NCBI GenBank assembly: GCA_003161435.1
Contig: PMOS01000020.1
Span: 145,439-209,438, forward strand
Direction: 5' to 3'
Origin: Vulcanimicrobiota bacterium
GTDB taxonomy: Bacteria; Vulcanimicrobiota; Vulcanimicrobiia; Vulcanimicrobiales; Vulcanimicrobiaceae
Length of the DNA stretch: 64,000 bases
Notes under the pieces: generated by a model
Database searches by the model: none
Told to the model about the DNA's origin: nothing
Seen by the model: only the letters and a program-made list of their open reading frames with translations
Translations under genes and position numbers: made by a program
Part shown: positions 55,900 to 64,000 of the stretch, piece after piece
How positions within the stretch are numbered: the first letter of the stretch is position 1
How the letters are laid out: the number at the start of each line of letters is the position of its first letter

Positions 55900-56405
55900 G
55901 TCGAAGAGCCCTTCTTGCGCGTCGTCTTCTTGCGTGTCGTGGCCTTCTTGCGTGTCGTCGCCTTCTTGCGCGTCGTGGCCTTCTTGCTAGCAGGGGCTTT
56001 CTTGCGGGTGGCGGCGGCGCGCTTGGCCCCGCGCTTGCGGGCCGGGGTCGAACCCTTGCCCGTGGCGCGTTTCTTGCGCGTCGCTGCGCCCTTGGCGGCG
56101 GATTTCTTTCGTTGTGCGGCGGTTCGGCGCGTGCGCGGTTGCCGCCCGAGCTCGTTCCAGCCGGTTTCGGAAAGGTCGACGCCGTAGTGTTTCGCGGCCT
56201 TCTTGATGTTGGCGAACGCGAGGTCGCGCTCCGCATCGGAGACGTCGCGAACCTGGTCGAAGCGCGCGACGGCGTTGCGAACGTGCGACGCGTCGGTCAT
56301 GGGCTCTTTGCGCTCCTTCGGATACGCGAAGACGCTGTCGGGCAAGTCGCCGCGCTCGGTGAGCTCACCGTGTTTCTCGTGGGGTTTCCAGGTCGGTCTG
56401 GCCAT
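55893..56405 (-). CDS. DUF6582 domain protein with histone H1-like Lys/Arg-rich C-terminal tail
   Basis: HEKHGELTERGDLPDSVFAYPKERKEPMTDASHVRNAVARFDQV...FANIKKAAKHYGVDL then SKKATTRKKATTRKKATTRKKTTRKKG. Confidence 0.85.
   Translation of the reverse strand: MARPTWKPHEKHGELTERGDLPDSVFAYPKERKEPMTDASHVRNAVARFDQVRDVSDAERDLAFANIKKAAKHYGVDLSETGWNELGRQPRTRRTAAQRKKSAAKGAATRKKRATGKGSTPARKRGAKRAAATRKKAPASKKATTRKKATTRKKATTRKKTTRKKGSSTY
55911..55990 (-). repeat. Short tandem coding repeats (ATTRKK-type) in the basic tail
   Basis: Repeated (g)ccttcttgcg(c/t)gtcgt units on the + strand. Confidence 0.8.
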
Positions 56406-56571
56406 GCGCTCGGATTTCCCATTTTTTTGGATCTTGAAGCTCGGACGGCTCCGAGCCGTGAGCTTCTCTGTGTGCGAGCAATTGTGAGCAGACGAACAGT
56501 AAACGCCTACGCTAGCATGTTGTTTCTATGAAAGCATGGCTCGGTCGCCCCGTAGCGGGTAGGGCTGTAAC

Positions 56572-57849
56572 TTGCCGCGCTTAGCCGCGGCGTCGCTCCT
56601 CGTGTTCGCGCTGTATTTGTGGGGCTCCGCTGCCGATGCAGCCCCGCCGCCAGGCGGTGCCGCGTTCGGAAGCCCGCCGTCCGGCGAGATTCCGATCATC
56701 TACAACGATCACACCGTCTACGCGAAGCCCGACATTCTCAAGCGGTCGCGCGTATTGGCCGCACTGGTCAAAAATGGACGTATCTACATCCCGCTGCGCA
56801 GCATGTTCGAGCAGATGGGCGCCGCCGTTTCCGTTTCGGGCGACGGCAAGACCATCGTCGCGACCAAAGACGGGGCCAGCGTCTCCGTCACGTTAGGGCG
56901 GGCCGAGGTCGTCGTCAACGGCGAGACGCGGCCGCTCGACGTTCCACCGATGGTCTACCAAGGTGTCGTGCTCGTCCCGGTCCGCGTCATCTCCGAGGCA
57001 CTCGGCGCCTACGTGTTGTGGCTCCACGACCGGCGCCTGGTCGTCGTTCGCTACAATCCGGCCGTCCCACCGCCGCCGCCGACGGAGCAGCCGGTGCCGC
57101 TGCCGCCGCCGACGGCCGCGCCGACCATCGTGCCGCTCGTGCCACCCGCGCCCACGCCGACACCCGAGCCGATCACCTATAACGGCTTCATTCAAGCGGG
57201 CTTCGCGGCGCCTCACAACTACAACGAGTTTTCGGCCGGCGAGTTCTGCCCCGAATCGTACGTCATCAGCGCCGGTTACGCGTTCAAGCACTCGCCGTTC
57301 GCGGTCAAGCTCGATTACCGCCAAGACGTGTACGTGACGAGCGACAACCTCACCGACGGGATCGGCAATCACTACACGCAGTTTGCAACGATTGACGGCG
57401 GCGTCGCGTTCACGTCGGTCTTCCTGGCCCGGCAGAGCACTCTCGACGCGCGCTTGGAGTATCAGATCGCCGCCCCGCGGATTTACCTCGGCGTCGGCTA
57501 TCTCCACACCGCCAACAACTACGGGTATCCGCAACTCAACGGCGCCGGCGTAGGCATCGAGAAGCTGCCGGATCTGCGCCCTGGCGTCAACTTCTACGGT
57601 TCCGCATTCTACTATCCGACCGCGAGCGGCAACTACACGGTGAACGATCCGTCGAGCATCAATGCCGGCAAGACGTACCAACAGCAGTATCAGATCTTGA
57701 AGTACGACGTCGGCCTGATGCTTGTCTTCAAGCACTCACCGTTGTATCTCCACGGCGGCATAAGCGGCGATCGCTACGGAGCGAAACGGAACGCACCGAT
57801 CGGTCAGACGCATGACGGTCCGTACCTCGGCCTCGGCGTGAAGCTCTAA
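56572..57849 (+). CDS. Copper-amine-oxidase-N-like (stalk) domain fused to a C-terminal beta-barrel-like domain
   Basis: [41 protein letters not shown]...[19 protein letters not shown] stalk pattern; Pro-rich linker; alternating C-terminal strands ending [11 protein letters not shown]. Confidence 0.78.
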   Translation: MPRLAAASLLVFALYLWGSAADAAPPPGGAAFGSPPSGEIPIIYNDHTVYAKPDILKRSRVLAALVKNGRIYIPLRSMFEQMGAAVSVSGDGKTIVATKDGASVSVTLGRAEVVVNGETRPLDVPPMVYQGVVLVPVRVISEALGAYVLWLHDRRLVVVRYNPAVPPPPPTEQPVPLPPPTAAPTIVPLVPPAPTPTPEPITYNGFIQAGFAAPHNYNEFSAGEFCPESYVISAGYAFKHSPFAVKLDYRQDVYVTSDNLTDGIGNHYTQFATIDGGVAFTSVFLARQSTLDARLEYQIAAPRIYLGVGYLHTANNYGYPQLNGAGVGIEKLPDLRPGVNFYGSAFYYPTASGNYTVNDPSSINAGKTYQQQYQILKYDVGLMLVFKHSPLYLHGGISGDRYGAKRNAPIGQTHDGPYLGLGVKL

Positions 57850-57868
57850 GGTCGGGAGGACCACAGAC

Positions 57869-58849
57869 ATGCGCAAGATCCCGCGGTTCTTCCAAGCCCG
57901 GCGGCTCATCGCGTCGGTGGCCATCGCGCTGATGGCCGGCTGCAGCAGTGGCGGCTGCGGCAATTGTACCGTCCCTGCTTTCCACACGGCACCGCCGCCC
58001 ACGCCGACGCCGACCCCGGCGCCCGGAACGACGCCGGTCCCGACAGCGACCCCGTCGCCGACTCCCGCGCCCGGCACGACGCCGGTTCCGACGCCGGTAC
58101 CGACTCCCGTCCCGACTGCGACTCCGCGGCCGACGCCGACGCCGACGCCAACGCCAACGCCGACTCCGACGCCGGTTCCGACGGCGACGCCGATCGTCGC
58201 GCTAACCTGCGCTCAGAATGCGATCTCGGGACAGGGCGTCCCGCTCGGCTCGGATTCCACCTTCGCGGTGCTCGCAGCGTCGACGGTGACGAATGCGGGT
58301 CCGACGATCGTGACCGGTAATCTCGGCGTAAGTCCGGGTACCGCCGTCACCGGCTTCGGGCCGGGAACAGGCACCGTCACCGGTGGCACGATACACGCCG
58401 GCGATCCAACCGCCGCGCAGGCGCAGCTCGACCTGACGGTTGCGTACAACAACGCGGCCGGACGTGCGCACGCTGCCGTTCCTGCGGACATCGGCGGGTT
58501 GGTCATCGCGCCTGGAACGTACCGCGCGCCCGTTTCGCTGGCGATCACCGGGAACGTCACGCTCGACGGTCAGAACAATCCGAACAGCGTGTTCATCTTC
58601 CAGATGGCGTCGACGCTAACGACGTCGGTCAACAGCAGCGTCACGCTGATCAACCGCGCGAATGCGTGCAACATCTTCTGGCAGGTCGGCAGCTCGGCAA
58701 CGCTCAACACGGCGTCGGTTTTCAGCGGCACAATGCTTGCGCAGGCCTCGATCTCGATCGGCACCGGCGCGAGGATAAGCGGAAGAGCGTTGGCCCGAAC
58801 CGGCGCGGTAACGATGCTCAGCAATATCGTCACGGTCACCGGCCCCTAG
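57869..58849 (+). CDS. DUF3494 ice-binding family lipoprotein
   Basis: Lipobox MAGC; long Pro/Thr linker; [32 protein letters not shown]...[101 protein letters not shown]. Confidence 0.93.
   Translation: MRKIPRFFQARRLIASVAIALMAGCSSGGCGNCTVPAFHTAPPPTPTPTPAPGTTPVPTATPSPTPAPGTTPVPTPVPTPVPTATPRPTPTPTPTPTPTPTPVPTATPIVALTCAQNAISGQGVPLGSDSTFAVLAASTVTNAGPTIVTGNLGVSPGTAVTGFGPGTGTVTGGTIHAGDPTAAQAQLDLTVAYNNAAGRAHAAVPADIGGLVIAPGTYRAPVSLAITGNVTLDGQNNPNSVFIFQMASTLTTSVNSSVTLINRANACNIFWQVGSSATLNTASVFSGTMLAQASISIGTGARISGRALARTGAVTMLSNIVTVTGP
57990..58195 (+). repeat. Low-complexity PT-rich coding repeat
   Basis: (PTPTP/PVPT) repeats, nucleotide units such as acgccgacgcc. Confidence 0.85.
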
Positions 58850-58880
58850 CGGGCAAATACCACCAAACGTCCCTAGCGCG

Positions 58881-58918
58881 AAGACGGCCCGTGAACCCCT
58901 CCGTTCACGGGCCGTCTT
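58881..58918. terminator. Strong terminator hairpin downstream of the ice-binding gene
   Basis: AAGACGGCCCGTGAAC-CCCTCC-GTTCACGGGCCGTCTT, perfect 16-bp stem. Confidence 0.75.
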
Positions 58919-58978
58919 TGTTCGGGACGAAGCCGGCACGAACAGGCGATCCGATGACCTCCGACCGAATCACGCCGG

Positions 58979-59185
58979 ATGGAAATCAGCGCACGTAATC
59001 AATTTCGCGGGCGTGTCACGGCGGTGCGCAAGGGCAACATCATGGCCGAGGTCGAGGTCCAGCTCGACGTGCCGCCGACCGTGCTCGCCGCGATCACGAA
59101 AAGCTCGGTCGAGCGGCTTGCTCTCGCCGAAGGCGACGAGGTCACGGTCATCATCAAATCGACCGAAGTGCTGATCGGCAAATAA
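58979..59185 (+). CDS. Mop/TOBE domain molybdenum-pterin-binding protein
   Basis: MEISARNQFRGRVTAVRKGNIMAEVEVQL...ITKSSVERLALAEGDEVTVIIKSTEVLIGK. Confidence 0.92.
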   Translation: MEISARNQFRGRVTAVRKGNIMAEVEVQLDVPPTVLAAITKSSVERLALAEGDEVTVIIKSTEVLIGK

Positions 59186-59190
59186 CCGCG

Positions 59191-59346
59191 CTACGGCGCG
59201 TTCTCGACGTCGATCTCGGTGACTTGACGGACCCAGCGGGCCTCGTGTTTCTCGCCGGCGACGACGATGCGGAACGGGCCGGTCTTGGCATCGAGCACCA
59301 GCAACACGCGCGGAAGCCGACTCCACGACGTCGTTCGCAGCTTCAC
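59191..59346 (-). pseudogene. 51-aa ORF resembling the C-terminus of a molybdopterin-binding oxidoreductase
   Basis: Manual translation VKLRTTSWSRLPRVLLVLDAKTGPFRIVVAGEKHEARWVRQVTEIDVENAP*; GTG overlaps modA stop (GTGA); PFRIVV..EK..ARWVRQVT resembles sulfite-oxidase-like C-termini. Confidence 0.5.
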
Positions 59347-60125
59347 TCTTCGAAGCCGCGTGCTCTGAGGAAGGCTTGCCCGGCCGGCGAGGTGATGAAC
59401 TCCAGGAAGGCGCGCCCGCCGTCACCGTTGGGCGCGTTCTTCGTCACGCCGATCGGATAGATCGCATCCGGCGCCGCACCGGCCGGGAAGGGGAACGTGC
59501 GCACCTTCGGGGCGATCGACGGCGTTACGTCGGTTGCGTAGACGACGCCCGCGTCGCCTTCGCCCAGCGAGATCTTCGTCGCAACCGCTTTGACGTCGGT
59601 TTCCTCGCTCACGACGTTGGCCTGCACGCGCGCGGCGAAGTCGGCGCCGAACCTCGGGCCCTTGGCGAGGTTGGTGAACGTCTGGCGCGCGTAGTTGCCG
59701 ACCGGGACCGACGGCGCGGCGAGGACGACTTTCGCGCCCTTCTTTCCCAGGTCGGCGACCGTCGCGACGGTCGTATCGTTCGCGGGGACGATGACGACCA
59801 GCCGGTTGCGCGCGAAGATACGTGCCGACGGGACCGCGCCGCCGTCGATCGCGCGCTGCATCTGCTGTTGGTTCGCCGACGCGAACACGTCCGCCGGCGC
59901 ACCTTGGAGCAACTGCGCCACCAATGTGTCGGAGCCGCCGTACGAGAAGCGCACCGGATAGCCGGTCGCCTTGGTGAACGCGACGCCGGCTGCGTCGAAC
60001 GCCTCCTTGAGCGAGGCTGCGGCGAAGACGGTCACTACGGGCTTGTCGGCTGCACGCAGCGGGGCCGTGGTGAGGCCGAATGCAGCGAGGAGCGCCGCGC
60101 AGCGCAAGAGGTTCGCGCGATTCAT
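59343..60125 (-). CDS. modA: Molybdate ABC transporter substrate-binding protein
   Basis: VTVFAAASLKEAFDAAGVAFTKATGYPVRFSYGGSDTLVAQLLQGAPADVFASANQQQMQRA; likely start MNRANLL (ORF track to 60158). Confidence 0.93.
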   Translation of the reverse strand: MNRANLLRCAALLAAFGLTTAPLRAADKPVVTVFAAASLKEAFDAAGVAFTKATGYPVRFSYGGSDTLVAQLLQGAPADVFASANQQQMQRAIDGGAVPSARIFARNRLVVIVPANDTTVATVADLGKKGAKVVLAAPSVPVGNYARQTFTNLAKGPRFGADFAARVQANVVSEETDVKAVATKISLGEGDAGVVYATDVTPSIAPKVRTFPFPAGAAPDAIYPIGVTKNAPNGDGGRAFLEFITSPAGQAFLRARGFEE

Positions 60126-60217
60126 TCCGGTGACGCCCTCCGTTATCTTCGATCGCATATATCGCTACTTGAGGGCCCGTTTCGGCGCTCCTGCCCACCC
60201 GCTGCGGGCCCTGTCCT

Positions 60218-60247
60218 TGACGGAGCCGCCCCCATTCTGCTACGGTC
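60218..60247 (+). promoter_or_regulatory. Sigma-70-like promoter upstream of metY
   Basis: TTGACG (60218-60223) - 18 nt - TACGGT (60242-60247). Confidence 0.45.
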
Positions 60248-60349
60248 CCGGACATGGACGCCCGTTCGATGGCGATTATGGCGATGTGTGCCACCCGCGA
60301 GGGTCGGTGTAGATCGTCGTTGCCCTGATCGGCGTACGACAAGCTACAG

Positions 60350-60383
60350 CGGCCCTCGCCTCTCGGCGGGGGCCGTTTCGTTT
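60350..60383 (+). terminator. Intrinsic terminator/attenuator in the metY leader
   Basis: CGGCCCTCGCC-TCTC-GGCGGGGGCCG (11 bp with one G-U) followed by TTTCGTTT, ~55 nt before the metY start. Confidence 0.65.
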
Positions 60384-60425
60384 CCCCGCGTTTTCGAAAC
60401 CCCTATGCGCTCGACGCATTCGTGA

Positions 60426-62794
<2,369 letters not shown>

Positions 62795-63077
62795 CCTCTC
62801 CGCCGATTCGAAGTCGCCCGGTCCCCATGGCCAGGCGCTGCGCACGGTAGCAGGTTGGACCTGAAAGCCGCGCTCGAGCTGCTGATCGCCTCCGACGACC
62901 GCGAGGTGTGCTCGGTCGAGCGCGGCTGCAAGAGCTGTTCGGTCCGCGCGGCGGGCGGGTCCAACTCGCGTTTCATTCCGCGATCTGCCATGAGACGGAT
63001 GGGGTTCGCGAGGCGGCTTTCCTCGATGTTCGGCCTCTGTCTCCCGCCCGCATCGAACCCCGGTTCGATCTCGCTCG

Positions 63078-63776
63078 TTAGTCCGAGTTCGCCACCTCGC
63101 AGACCATGCTGTACTTTCCACTCCAACCGATGTAGCAGCGCTTCTTCGATCCGTCGTCGTCGGTGAACGAGGCAACTGCTCCCGGACCATTCTCCGTTAC
63201 GAGCGTAAAGCCGTGGTGGTTGCTGTACGTCACCGTGCCGAGGAAGGTTACCGCCGCATCGTTGTACTGGTAGACCTGTGCATTGTTCACCGACCCTTGA
63301 CTGTCGACGGTGGCGACGAACAGCGCGTACGCACCTCCCAGATTCGCAAAGATGTACTTCGTCGGGTCTACGCAGTCGAACGAGCCGTACTTCTTGTATT
63401 GAACCTTGACGGTTTGCGGGCCCGCGCACGGAAGATCCGACCGCACGGTCATGTACGGCGAGCTTACAATGAGCTGGCGGATCTCTGAGGGGTCGATGCC
63501 GCTGCGCGATTGTGTCCGCGACGTTATCGATCTGTAAATCTTCGCGCAGTCATCGGGATTCTCCAGGCAGTAGTGTAGCGTCCACGAGAGCATCCGACCG
63601 AACATGCACTGCCAGTCGCAACCCTGCTGGTCGCTCGATTGTGCAATCACGCGAGTTTGCTGGACGACCGACGCGCCTCGAGAGACGTCTTGGGCACCTA
63701 GACCCACCGTGCTCGTCGCCCCGGGTGCGATGACAAACTGAGCCGCCAAAACCAAACTCAGCAGAAATGTGAACAT
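63078..63776 (-). CDS. Secreted protein of unknown function
   Basis: Signal peptide MFTFLLSLVLAAQFVIAPGA; Cys-containing mature protein; no family recognised. Confidence 0.6.
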   Translation of the reverse strand: MFTFLLSLVLAAQFVIAPGATSTVGLGAQDVSRGASVVQQTRVIAQSSDQQGCDWQCMFGRMLSWTLHYCLENPDDCAKIYRSITSRTQSRSGIDPSEIRQLIVSSPYMTVRSDLPCAGPQTVKVQYKKYGSFDCVDPTKYIFANLGGAYALFVATVDSQGSVNNAQVYQYNDAAVTFLGTVTYSNHHGFTLVTENGPGAVASFTDDDGSKKRCYIGWSGKYSMVCEVANSD

Positions 63777-64000
63777 TATTCACGCCCCTCACGCCGCCGT
63801 TCAACCACGCCGGCACGAAACGCATTTGACACGGTTCGGCGCGCTCCTCTAGCTGAGCAGAGGGGGCGACGACTCACCTGGAAGACAATACAATGTCGTT
63901 GGAGCGATACCATCGCACGCGCGGGCGTGCAGCGACCGCCGACGTAGCCGAGGTCGTCGACGGGGTCCGTCGCGTCGCTGATGGTGAACGTTGCGCACGG

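Noticed and set aside
57990-58195. Possible CRISPR-like repeat array
   Set aside because: Irregular trinucleotide-scale coding repeats for a Pro/Thr linker; no spacer structure.
62855-63166. Plus ORF MDLKAALELLIASDDREVCSVERGCKSC...
   Set aside because: N-terminus looks plausible, but the tail becomes Arg/Ser/Pro-rich and overlaps the minus-strand secreted protein; insufficient evidence for a real gene or remnant.
63830-63880. tRNA-like stretch near gcgctcctctagctgagcagagggggc
   Set aside because: Forms a hairpin but no T-arm/anticodon arrangement could be fitted; not a tRNA.
63778-64000. Open minus-strand frame running off the right edge
   Set aside because: Open for ~220 nt (PCATFTISDATDPVDDLGYVGGRCTPARAM...) but too short and without a recognisable domain to call.

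Overview
High-GC bacterial chromosomal window, densely packed with short operons whose start and stop codons often overlap (ATGA/GTGA/TTGA). OmpA-type and beta-barrel proteins imply a diderm. The gene content resembles an uncultivated soil lineage such as Eremiobacterota/Vulcanimicrobiota, but that is inference and was not tested. I found no rRNA, tRNA, CRISPR array or transposase that I can support. Main content: two tandem GAF-PAS-GGDEF-EAL genes (second cut by the window edge) and a third PAS-GGDEF-EAL gene; P450; ArsR/SRPBCC/DoxX/VOC operon; VOC-BNR-MoaD operon; LAL-type LuxR regulator beside a truncated paralogue; metallopeptidase plus SET-domain methyltransferase; HxlR/MATE pair; a Tat/ABC transporter with a split TPP decarboxylase (sulfopyruvate decarboxylase-like) and aldehyde dehydrogenase; acyl-CoA dehydrogenase/ligase; small membrane protein-ECF sigma-OGT/Ada operon; OmpA-like lipoprotein; SDRs; PPK2; rpsR-rplI-LonC-like-dnaB (dnaB with a full intein); YeiH/gamma-carbonic anhydrase; tungstate transporter tupABC; DUF6582 protein with a histone H1-like tail; copper-amine-oxidase-stalk/barrel protein; DUF3494 ice-binding lipoprotein; Mop/ModA; and metY-metX behind a leader with a promoter and intrinsic terminator. 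Best leads: the sulfopyruvate-decarboxylase-like transport/catabolic locus, the metY leader, the rpsR leader, the small-TM/ECF/permuted-Ada operon, the DnaB intein, the SET methyltransferase with an H1-like protein, and the Mo/W-oxyanion neighbourhood with an orphan molybdopterin-oxidoreductase-like mini-ORF.
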